DNA of 64,000 nucleotides, from NCBI GenBank assembly GCA_900617975.1, contig UZAE01012044.1, forward strand, positions 1-64,000. The letters are read 5' to 3'. Both the position numbers and the translations under genes were made by a program. The DNA is from Rodentolepis nana. Lineage: Eukaryota > Platyhelminthes > Cestoda > Cyclophyllidea > Hymenolepididae. The notes below the pieces were generated by a model. The model saw only the letters and a list, made by a program, of their open reading frames with translations. It did not search any database and was not told the DNA's origin. Shown piece by piece: positions 1-17,894 of the stretch; position 1 is the first letter of the stretch, and the number at the start of each line of letters is the position of its first letter.

Positions 1-313
1 GATAGACTTACCTCCACGTGGTGCACCCCGGGCAACGTATACTCATACGGCAAAAAAGTCTATTAACTGGCAGTTGACTTCTCACTTCAAACTACCATCA
101 CCCCACTGTATGTCATATTCGACCCCCTCCACAGTACTCACTTAAACTATCATCTACCTTTGTGTCTGTCTCTTACATCTGTGAAACATTATTCTGTTCC
201 TCCCCTCTCGACTTTTTTTCAATTTGATGTTCCTTCCCCTATATGAAGCCTGAAGCCAATTAAAGGGCTAATGATAACCATCAAGACGCCTGCCATTTGA
301 ATAAATAAATAAA
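1..313 (+). mobile_element. SINE-like repeat, copy 1 (5' end cut by window edge)
   Basis: The copy begins a few bases inside the family head (gatagacttacctccacgtg) and runs through the pyrimidine-rich middle to the conserved CTGCCATTTGA and a TAAA-type tail. It lies downstream of the last visible PPP1R16-like exon. Confidence 0.8.
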
Positions 314-605
314 TGTTGTGATAAAGGTCATAATAGGTTAGAAGGGTGATGTGTCTCATGAGCAAAGATATTAGATCTCGCACTGTCTCTCTCGAAGTGT
401 TAAAATTCCTTTCCTGGGCAAATTGCCTTAATATCCCCACTAAAGAGAACGAGAAAAGTCCTTTCCACCGACACTCTCAGCAAGGAACTACTAGAATTGC
501 TACCTCAAGAAACATTCCTGCGTTCTCTACACGTAACCTATTAAAAAATAGTCCCCCAGCCCCAAATTTTGGTAATTGTTAGGAGGGGGGGGGAGGGGTG
601 ACAAA

Positions 606-644
606 CGAATAAACAAATAAATAAAATAAATAAATAAATAAATC
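606..644. repeat. ATAAA/TAAA simple repeat
   Basis: A run of ATAAA and TAAA units, resembling a bare SINE tail without its body. It sits in the PPP1R16-like intron after 705. Confidence 0.6.
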
Positions 645-672
645 CTCACTTTCAGTGAGTAAGGGTTAATTA

Positions 673-8878
<8,206 letters not shown>

Positions 8879-11611
8879 ATTTACGAAATAAAAATAAAAT
8901 AACGCTGCAACGGCACGACCCTGACCTTTCCCAAATCCAAAGATTGAAAGTGAATTTCAAGGCCTTTGAGCAAACAACAATTTAATCAAACAAATAAGAA
9001 ACAAAACTATATTACTCTCATACAAAAATGAATATTATTTCTCTTAATTTCTTTATTCTAATATGATAAGTATTTAAACCGTTCTTTGAGATTCCTGACC
9101 ACTATTAATTAAAATTATAATAAGACAGTTTTTGTCAATTAAATATTAAATCTTGAATGCCTTCTTCTCTTAATACATGAATATGCACGAAAATTTCTCG
9201 ATGAAAGGAACATCTAAATATTCCTTTTGATCTGACATTATCTGGTTGATTGGAACTGACCTCAAAATATGTTATTTTTGAGTAAAATTTGCGGAAATAT
9301 AATCCGTTGTCATGCAATGAGTCTAGGATGAATATTTCGATATTTGTAACTTTTTCACAATTTATAAAGTGTCCTTTTCTAGTTTTAAAGATAAATAAAA
9401 AGAAATTAAACTATTTTAAATATCTAAATATTCAATGGCAGAAATTGTAATCCTAAAGTGAAGAGCCGTCTATCCATCATTTAAATGTAAAAGGTAACAG
9501 TTTGCAGTATTGACTATTGCACAGCGAAGGAATGAGCCATCTCTATAAATATATATGCAAATCGGAAAATATACTTTCAATTTTGTTAAATTCTGTATTA
9601 AAAAATTTTACAAATTTTCTTAATTTTCTAGATTTCTTTAGTTGAACTTCATATGTTTAGTCTTTTCTACGGTTACTCGCGAGATTGAGATATTTCCTCT
9701 CTATACTTAGAAGCCAATAAATAGATTGTAAACAACTATAGTGTATACGCCCTCCTTTCTAAAAATTACCAAAATAAGATCATTAAAGTAGGTAAACAGA
9801 GGTTTGATAAAGCAGTTTCCTATCACTAAACTAATTAATTCATTTCGTATTTCGAATATTATTGGCTCGTTTAGTATTACAATTCAAATTAACCAGACAA
9901 TGTGCAGTTGCAAATATTGTCCAAAATGACTTGAACAACGGACATCAGAAATTGAGAAAAAGTCATTTCATACTCAGTATTCTGGATTTAAAATAAAATC
10001 TTTGTCATTCTGGCAGATATTCAAAACAAAAATTATTACTTTACTTAATTACATCATTATTTAATGATGCTGTAGGAAACGCTTACGTAAATATAGTATG
10101 CTGATACTTAGAAGCACTATAAAATAGTAATTTAATCACTAGCGCGTTATTCAAAAAGACCAGAACTAAATAAAATAAGTTTGGTAGAAATCGACAGCTA
10201 TTAATACTAGGAACACAGATGTACATACGTGTATACCTTTCCCGAGAATGGTAAACCATCCTTCAGATTTTTGATCCTCTAATGGGCTCGGTAAAATGGC
10301 TTCATAACATCTATCAGCTAAGGAACACTTGATGAGGCTTTAGTCTTACTTGAATCCTTTTTCTAATGAGAATAAACTATTATTATAAGGTCTTTAGTTG
10401 CTGATGGCGACGTAACTTTTGTGGACAGTAACAGTCTATCAGGGTTTCTCGCCATTGTCATGGAGATATATGAGCTTTAACAGAGAATGGAGTCCCGAAA
10501 CCGTTGGTCTTTATTTACCAGTGACTGTTAAATTATAGGCTGTCGTTGGATTTTAACGATCTTTAATGAACACATGGATCCAACAGAACTTCTTCATAAA
10601 ACTTAATCTCTATTTACTCCCATTGACAACCCATGAAATTCAGTGGATTGGCTGCTGGTCATAAGAATGGTCACGTCAACAATTATTTCGTTCATACTTT
10701 GCTCTATAATATCAGTTTTATTTCCCATTGTAGTAAATTCTTAAAGATAAATAGTATATCGTATAGCATTGTATAGATGATCGACAATATTCATGGAAAA
10801 TTCCATTTCAAAGCATTCATTCTATTTTGAAATATGACCACCCCCACACCCCGTTTTAGGTATTTTAAGGATAGTTACTGAAACCGTAGTCATTTCCTTA
10901 CAAAGTCCCTATTTGTTAAAGAACCATGTACTTTTTGTTCTTATTAGAATACGCCTGGCATATTTAACCGTTCCTTATTTCAGGTCAGAAGCCACGAATG
11001 AGCACCCATGAATAATTTCTGTAAAAGAAATTCTGATATGTTAAAGCAAGAATTCTGCACATAAATATTTCCCATGTAACTAACATGTCACAACAAAATG
11101 GTACTTGCATGAAAATTGAACTTATTCATCATTAGATCACACCAAAAATATCTATAATGTATTTACTGACGAAAATGGTAATTTGAACTAAAATTACTAT
11201 GCCTGCACACTCATTAAGTTTCTTAAATAAAAAAGTTGTTATGTGAAGCGTTTAATGTATTTTACTAATTGATCTTCTTACACATATTCGTGTGTTAATA
11301 AAAAATAACATTAATGACTGTTCGAAATAACGCCAATGCACCAGCGTTAAGATAAGTAAACAGATAAACACGACAACCGATTCACTGGAGCATTTTATAC
11401 AGATCTGAGTTTTAATTACCCTCTGGTGCTTTATGCCGTCAATATCCTCCAATCTCCCCAACTTTTCACGCCTTCCAAGAACAGTGCAACTCTTATTTCA
11501 CTTCCAGCCTAAGTTCTCTACCGTTCCTAAGCATACGTATCGGTTATCCTCACTATACCATACTCGCCAAAATTGAACCCTATCTTCAACTCGTTGAGTG
11601 GTGAAATTCCC
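8879..11611. other. Intergenic AT-rich DNA, no gene seen
   Basis: The stretch upstream of the PPP1R16-like start is strongly AT-rich with only short chance ORFs. The PPP1R16-like promoter or 5' leader presumably lies just above 8878, but no specific motif was recognised. Confidence 0.5.
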
Positions 11612-12004
11612 TTAATACGTTAGAAGGGCTCTTTCGATCCCTCTATTACTACAGGTAAATAGTGCAATTTGGTAATTTTTGATACGTTTCCTATGCAGTA
11701 GTGACTCTTGTTGTACATGTGATCTTCTTAGATATTCAAGGTGAATGAACCCTGCTTCCAACTTTTTCAACGTTTGGTTCAGTGTTTTATCAAAACCAAG
11801 GAAGTATTCGAATTCAGATGTTGTGTCATTCTGAATAGAACACACATATTCATTGCTAGTACACCTCCTCCATACTGTTAGCATGCTAGGATATATCTGA
11901 CCATACACAATATCGCTAGTCAACAATTGACTCAGACGAGGGGATGGAGATTGAGATGATATTAAGTCAACCCAACGTATTTTACTGTTTAAAGATTTAT
12001 TCAT
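11612..12004 (-). CDS. Unrecognised 130-codon ORF
   Basis: A single open frame of 130 codons starting MNKSLNSKIRWVDLISS, with a C-terminal basic stretch (LLHRKRIKNYQ). No family was recognised. It lies 3' of the TRPM SLOG-only gene on the same strand but has no TRPM resemblance, and it begins beside a SINE tail fragment. In DNA this AT-rich, a frame of this length is uncommon but can arise by chance. It could be a lineage-specific gene, an exon, or the remnant of a mobile element. Confidence 0.2.
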   Translation of the reverse strand: MNKSLNSKIRWVDLISSQSPSPRLSQLLTSDIVYGQIYPSMLTVWRRCTSNEYVCSIQNDTTSEFEYFLGFDKTLNQTLKKLEAGFIHLEYLRRSHVQQESLLHRKRIKNYQIALFTCSNRGIERALLTY

Positions 12005-12034
12005 TTATTACCATTGGCAGGCGTTTTGACAGTT
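11997..12034 (-). mobile_element. SINE-like repeat, tail fragment
   Basis: A short match to the 3' end of the family only (a TTTATT-type tail, then TTGGCAGGCGTTTTGACAGT and TATCAT). The rest of the element is missing. Confidence 0.5.
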
Positions 12035-12374
12035 ATCATCGAAACACAAGTTATCTTCATGCTGTTAATATTTAAGACATCTGCGTCCTACCGGTTATTA
12101 GGTTTTAGCTCAAATAACCGTCTAATTCTCAATGAACAATGCTCCCCCCCAACCCCACCCCAAGAAAATCGATTGAAATGAAAGGTGACTTAGAGCAATT
12201 TGTGAGAAGGAGCATAAACACAGCAACTATGGTCTTTGGTTCGTCAGCTTCAAAAAAAGTATTCGTTTGTCTATTTTCGAAAATAGCTTTCAATTAATTC
12301 TATTAATAGTCAGTATTGCACTCAATAGAAATGAGAAAGCATGAGCGAGTCAAATCCGCTTTGAAAAGAAAATT

Positions 12375-12398
12375 TTTATTTAAAAAATACAATTTATT
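12375..12398 (-). terminator. Candidate polyadenylation signals of the SLOG-only gene
   Basis: On the minus strand AATAAA occurs at 12398-12393, overlapping the TAA stop, and again at 12380-12375, 14 nt past it. Their position suits a short 3' UTR and argues that the early stop belongs to a settled transcript end. In AT-rich DNA the hexamer is also common by chance. Confidence 0.4.
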
Positions 12399-13877
12399 TA
12401 TGCGCATGTCTCCTTTTTGAGTCACCTCCTACAACTTCTGATATCTTATCGACTGTATGGTCAATCAAAGTGTCTGTGATAGCTTTGTCCAGGTTGTAAT
12501 AGCCATATTCACCAATCAAATTGACGCATTTAAAATTGACAGCGCTGTTTATAGCATTTTTGAGGAGCTTAATGCCATATTCCACGGTCCAGTTTGGCAT
12601 TTTATCATCAACGCATTCCATTATGAGCTTCTTCAATGACCGTTTGAGTTCAGTCATTTGAAATTCAGAAAATCCTTCCAAACTAACAAGACTAGATAAA
12701 AATGAGGTGAGAAATTACCTTGGATTCTGCGCCTTGTAATGAATAATCCGCTGGAAGATATCGGCGGCTCTTCCAGTTGACTCACAAATTATAATCGGCA
12801 TTCCGTTAACAGCTCTTTCGGACACGCTTTCTACAACATCAAATCCTCCGCCATACACTACGGTTATTACAGGTATTCCACAACCCCCTTCTATAACGGA
12901 GTTAGAATTTCAAATTACTCTACCTTTCGATGAAATTGCCATTAACCTCTCAACTTCATCACGAAACTTTGTAACATCGGCGAGATTAAACCTATTTCGC
13001 ATTCCGTTATCAACCAACACAAAGTTGGTGTGGTCTTCGTTCAAAGATATTGGCTCTTTTGGATTAACAACATCACTAGTTCCATATTCCACATGGGATT
13101 TAACATCGCAATGCTATTTGACAGTCGAGTTATAAATGGCAATTACTTTACCTCGGATCTGACAAGGTTATAATGACTTCTCACATAGCCCCAAGGTGAA
13201 ATACCAATACAATGTGGCCTCATATGATTAGCGTCGACCATTGAAGCAGCTTTGCCAACAATAGGCGCTATTCCGGCATTAAGACCATGTGTTATTGTAA
13301 AAGTTTTAGTTGCCAGCATTGTCATCCTTAAGCCCTTTTCGAAGGGACCGGTCTGCTTGCTATCAAGTTGCTTCGAATCGAAGTCACCAAGTACTGAAAT
13401 GCACAACTCGGGAACATGAGCATCAAAAATCTGCCAATATTTATCCATTAATTTAATGACATTCCTTGAAGAATCATCGTTGGAAATGCGAACATACTGT
13501 GGAATAGGATAAAATACACATTAGAGTTGGTATCTACCTCAGCAGATTTGTTCAGAAATTTAATTCCTCGATAGAAATCCAGAACACCATAGGCATTTGT
13601 TGGACCGAGATTTGAAATCAAACCAGGTGACCATTCTTCCGCAAAGGCGGTGTCATTTTCGTTGTAGTGATGAAGTTCCAGTTCACCACAGCCACATTTA
13701 CTAAAAGAGGGAAATATATAGGGCTGGGGACAAAACTTACAAAGTCTCACCACCATCACCTTCGATGGGAACAAAAAGCTGACACTCTTTGTAAGTGAAG
13801 CATTTTTTCACAAACTCTTCCTTTGTTTCATCTTCATGATGATCCTTGTGAGCAGCTGAAGCTTTTGACGTATCCAT
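12394..13877 (-). CDS. Stand-alone TRPM N-terminal SLOG/LSDAT-domain protein, no channel region
   Basis: Six exons, 13877-13741, 13700-13538, 13496-13152, 13113-12924, 12890-12719 and 12682-12394, join in phase to about 431 residues. They match the melastatin homology region 1/2 of TRPM channels: KCGCGELELHH, EEWSPGLISNLGPTNAYGVLD, YVRISNDD, LCISVLGDFD, HGLNAGIAP, CIGISPWGYVRS, FVLVDNGMRN, GGGFDVVESV and ESTGRAADI. In TRPM2 this region binds ADP-ribose. Exons 2 and 4 have exactly the lengths (163 and 190 nt) of exons 2 and 4 in the plus-strand TRPM at 23202, and all five introns fall at the same places and phases, so this is a DNA-level duplicate. It ends with KRRHAHK and a stop where the channel gene continues. 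The start was chosen at MDTSKAS to align with MDGSGAG of the paralogue; an upstream ATG at 13922 is possible. No frameshift was seen. It could be a functional soluble sensor or a young truncated duplicate. Confidence 0.82.
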
Positions 13878-14266
13878 TGTGTACGGTAATTTTTTTAATG
13901 CCAATGGATTAAAAGAAGGCAATTACGTGGTGAGGACGCAATGAACCAGTACAATTCAGGCTTGCACTTGATTGGCTAGATCGCACATATATTCACCAAT
14001 TAAGAGCTTGTAGGCATATTTGACCTTGAGGTTGTAAGCACACTTTCAAGCATCGGCGGTCCGGACCAAGCTACTGCATTCATGGGGTTATGGTGACGAA
14101 ATCAAATCTATGAGCATAGGCATTTATTCTTAATTCACCTGGAGAAAGGTACTAAAATCGTAATCCCGTGATAAATAATGGCCTGCACTAAGTTAATCGC
14201 ATGCTTAATGTAGCTAAAATCGGTGTCTCTTTAAACATATCTAGGATTTAAATAAGAGGCTATTTT
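13878..14266. other. Upstream region of the SLOG-only gene, nothing else seen
   Basis: This non-coding stretch should hold the promoter of the minus-strand SLOG-only gene. No TATA box or repeat was confidently identified. Confidence 0.4.
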
Positions 14267-14314
14267 TTAACCAAGCACAAAGGGCCCTCTAGCTTCACTT
14301 TCTAGGGAGGGGGA

Positions 14315-14384
14315 GGTTCGGGGTGTAGTGGCCTTCATATCCGCCTCACACGCGGAAGGTCCCCGTGTCGAAGGAAGTAATTCC
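14315..14384 (+). pseudogene. tRNA-Val(CAC)-like remnant
   Basis: The anticodon arm TCCGC-CTCACAC-GCGGA is perfect and reads CAC. The D-arm side (GTGTAGTGGCCTTC) and AAGGTCCCCGTGTCGAA resemble eukaryotic tRNA-Val, but the T stem cannot pair and no proper acceptor stem was found. It is probably a decayed tRNA or the head of a tRNA-derived SINE. Confidence 0.4.
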
Positions 14385-14533
14385 TTTCGCCGCCTACATG
14401 GAAGGAATGGGAAGCTGGAGGGTAATGTGCTAAGTGATAGTATTAATTGGAATGTGGAGGGTGGAGGGTGGTAGTTGGCAGGTGGTATGGGGTATGTGGT
14501 AGATGACCAGTGAGGTAAGACAGTGGAGTGTTC

Positions 14534-14605
14534 TCCGCGATAGTATAGTGGTGAGTATCTCCGCCTGTCAAGTGGAAGACCCGTGTTCAATTCCCATTCG
14601 CGGAG
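14534..14605 (+). tRNA. tRNA-Asp(GTC)-like gene or pseudogene with broken T stem
   Basis: Acceptor strands TCCGCGA and TCGCGGA pair fully and are followed by G as discriminator. The D arm GTATAGTGGTGAGTATC and anticodon arm TCCGC-CTGTCAA-GTGGA (one G-T pair) are typical of animal tRNA-Asp with anticodon GTC. The T loop TTCAATT is present, but the T stem (CCGTG against CCCAT) forms only two of five pairs, so it may be a pseudogene or SINE head. It lies about 150 bp from the tRNA-Val-like remnant. Confidence 0.5.
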
Positions 14606-14690
14606 TGGCCTCTTTTGCTGTAGTAGCACCAAGGGCTCACGCTTCCTCCATCCATCTTTCATATATAGCGCCAAGTTAATGGATAGTGGT

Positions 14691-14691
<1 letters not shown>

Positions 14692-14752
<61 letters not shown>
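14692..14752. repeat. (TA)n microsatellite
   Basis: About 30 uninterrupted TA units, just 3' of the tRNA-Asp-like sequence. Confidence 0.95.
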
Positions 14753-14755
<3 letters not shown>

Positions 14756-15812
14756 TTATCCGGGACTTATCTATTTACTTCTACACTGTCACCTGAAGCC
14801 AGGAGAGGGAGGTATCAAGTACCGTAACATCATTCGTGACGGAGTAGGAAACCCATTTGATGACCGTGACAGTTTGGAGAAATTTAGTCTCCGTGACACG
14901 AGTCGTGTCCTTTGGTCCGCATGCAAGCCAATTGCGACAAGTTTGTACGAGTTGGTAGTAGAAGATGAGAGAGGCTGAAACATTCAATTAACTGTATCGA
15001 CAAGGTCCAATTTACCATATCAAGATCCTCCAACACTTCAACCTCCTACAGAGTTCCTTAAAAATCTGCTATGAAAATGCAATCAAATCAGGTTCTTCGT
15101 TGTGCCGCTTTCTTCCGTCAACAGAAGCCGTAGCATCTCCATCGCAATCCTCCACTTCATGATGCATGCTTTTCACAGGGCTGATGAAGCAAGGAGCAGC
15201 TTCTGTACTCTCAATATTTAATAGCCAGCATATATCATCATGAGAGATATGAAGATGGGTTTTTACTTCCTAAGGGGTTGTGAGGTGCTCGAAAATTTTC
15301 TATACATCCGAAGGAAAATAAACTTGTAAATAAAGAATTCTGAAATGTATCTCACACGCCCCGTGTATCTAAACACCTCATTAAATCGAGACCCAATGGA
15401 AGTCTCTTTTCTCTCTCCCTCTACCTCTACCTTGTTTAAGCTGATATATTTCCTCATAAGTCTCACATAAAGCCTTTGTATGAAATAGCTTCTCTCGGTT
15501 ATTTCCCAATATATTTCCTATTTACTTCCCTTCGAAACGAAACGTCTAATTAATAAACTTGAAAGTGACCAAAAGTCTCCTAATCCTAAGGTTATTATGT
15601 TGTCTCTCAGCACAGGTTTCTAAGTATTTCAAATTTGGAAGATATTAGGGATTTAGACGGGAATGAAATCATAAGAAGAAGGTGACTGAAAATGAAGTAA
15701 CTAAGAGACTCTATTCTGCATAGTAGTTGATATTCATTAAGACACCTACCCAAGCAAATCCGGATCTTCTGAATATAGTGCACAAGCAATAACGACCTTG
15801 AACTGCTAATAT
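14753..15812. other. Non-coding stretch, nothing recognised
   Basis: Only overlapping short frames that look like chance ORFs are seen. No family signature or RNA gene was recognised. Confidence 0.4.
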
Positions 15813-16111
15813 TTATTTCAAATGGCAGGCATTTTGATAGATATTATTAGCCATTTAGCTGACTTCGGGATTCACAGAAGGAAGGTTCATCAAAGTAGAA
15901 GAAAGTCGAGGGGTGGGGTACAGAAGAGCAGACAGACACAAAGGTAGAGAAAAAAAGTAAGGTGAGTACTATGAAAGGGGTCGAATATGACGACCAGGGG
16001 GGTCGTGGTAGTTTGAAGTCAGAATTCAACTGCCGGTTTGTAGACTTTTTTGCCGTATGAGTATACGTTGCCCAGGGTGCACCACGTGGAGGTAAGTCTA
16101 TCGCACACCCC
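15813..16111 (-). mobile_element. SINE-like repeat, copy 5, with 14-bp target duplication
   Basis: A full minus-orientation copy flanked by tgaactgctaatat at 15799-15812 and 16112-16125. Confidence 0.87.
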
Positions 16112-16785
16112 TGAACTGCTAATATAAAGCATTGATTTCAAGTTCTCTCCTGTGAAAGAAGTCGCCTCTCTGTCATTTTAATTGGCTAACCTTGATCCAA
16201 TTCTTTTCCAGGTAACGAAATCTATCTAAGCACATGTGCTTTCATAAGTAAAGAAAGCGTCGTTTGACTAGCCAATCTTCCGATGTTTTCCAACTGGATG
16301 GAGAAAACTGCAGCTTAAATTTTAACATCGAGGATATCTCTATTCACATTAAGTATATTTATTGCTATTTAATTATAATTAGTACAATTTTAAATTGAAA
16401 ATAGTTTAGTAAGACTATTTTTTCCCATTTATAATCACCTGCGTGCAGTTTCCGAAACATGTGTCTACAATAGATAAGGTTGTTAACATTATCTCTTAAA
16501 GGTATTTTCCCATGACAAATATTTTTGAGTGCCCTCAGGTGAGCAAACACTCCTTCTTCCCCAGGAGGCTTCATATTTCGTATTCACCAAGTCTTAAATA
16601 TTGTCACATTTTTGTCGTTAATCACGTTTGCTGGATCAAATATTTTAGTGAATTTGAAAGAAGTCAACAAAATTCAACCGCCCTTTGATCTCAAGTCATG
16701 TATTTGAATTCGGGAACTTAAAAATCTTTTACAATTTGATAGAAAGGCTGGGTGGAATTACTATAATAATAATGATACTTTAAAA

Positions 16786-17091
16786 GGGATACGCTATAGA
16801 CTTACCTCCACGTAGTGCACCCTGGGCAACGTATATTTATACGGCAAAAAAGTCTATACACCGGCAGTTGACTTCTCACTTCAAACTACCATCATCCCCA
16901 CTGTATGTCATATTCGACTACCTTCACAGTACTCACCTCACCTTTTTCTACCTTTGTGTCTGTCCCTTTTACATCTTTGAAACACTCTTCTATCTGTTTT
17001 CGTTTTGATGTTGCTCCCCCTCTGTGAAGCCTAAAATCGACTAAAGGGCTAATGATAACTATCAAAACACCTGGCATTTAATTTAAATAAA
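16786..17091 (+). mobile_element. SINE-like repeat, copy 6
   Basis: A full plus-orientation copy with a slightly diverged head (GGGATACGCTATAG). Flanks share a short taatgata-type repeat. Confidence 0.8.
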
Positions 17092-17390
17092 TTAATGATA
17101 GTAAGGCAAAAAATCGTTCCCAAATTATTGCAATTAGTGAACATTTCATTACCTGACTCATTCCGACAAATATTTTTACGGTCTCATACTACTCAATCAT
17201 CAGCAGATCCACCTCAGCAGGGTCATAGAGTCATTAACAGGTTATTAATCCTATTTACTTCTTCAGGTTTAAAGGACCAATTGAATTAATGCCAGAGAAG
17301 ATCAATTAGAATTATCGGAATGCGCATTTTCGATCAGTCATGCCTAGATATGATTTAATTCTTTGGAGCCCCTTTGCAATGCTAAGCATT

Positions 17391-17768
17391 ATTTATTTAT
17401 ATCAAATGGCAGACTTTATAATAGTTTTCATTCGCCCTTAGGTTGACTTCGGGCTTCATAAAGAGGAGGAACTGACAAAGCCACAATTAATCAAGGGGAG
17501 AACAGAAGAGTGAATCACAGATGTAAAAGAGGCAGACACAGAGGTAGAGAGAAAGGTAAGGTGAGGTGAGTACTGTGAAAGTAATCGAATATGACATGAA
17601 GTAGACGAATATGACATACAGTGGGGTGATGGTAGTTTGAAGTCAACTGCCGGTTAATAGATTTTTTGCCGTATGGGTCACGTTTCCAAGCCATTTAATA
17701 GACTTTTTTGCCGTATGAGTATACATTGCCCAGGGCGTACCACGTGGAGGTAAGTCTATCGCACACCC
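17391..17768 (-). mobile_element. SINE-like repeat, copy 7, with internal duplication
   Basis: A minus-orientation copy in which the block around AATAGACTTTTTTGCCGTATG is duplicated, and so is the part of the middle reading GAATATGACAT. It is followed directly by three extra heads. Confidence 0.8.
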
Positions 17769-17785
17769 CACATTGCTATTTCGCA

Positions 17786-17894
17786 CAACGTGGAGGTAAG
17801 TCTATCGCACACCCCATTCATTAAATATATCACGGAGGTAAGTCTATCGCACACCCCGTATTTAACCACGTGGAGGTAAGTCAACCGCACACCC
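17786..17894 (-). repeat. Cluster of three extra SINE heads
   Basis: Three ~27-30 bp copies of only the extreme 5' end of the SINE lie at 17786-17815, 17831-17857 and 17866-17894. All have the same orientation and are separated by unrelated 8-16 bp AT-rich spacers. Each keeps GGAGGTAAGTC. Confidence 0.8.

Noticed and set aside
14267..14674. 135-codon minus ORF and 131-codon plus ORF around the tRNA-like region
   Set aside because: They run through tRNA-like sequence and the (TA)n tract, giving low-complexity peptides with no family match.
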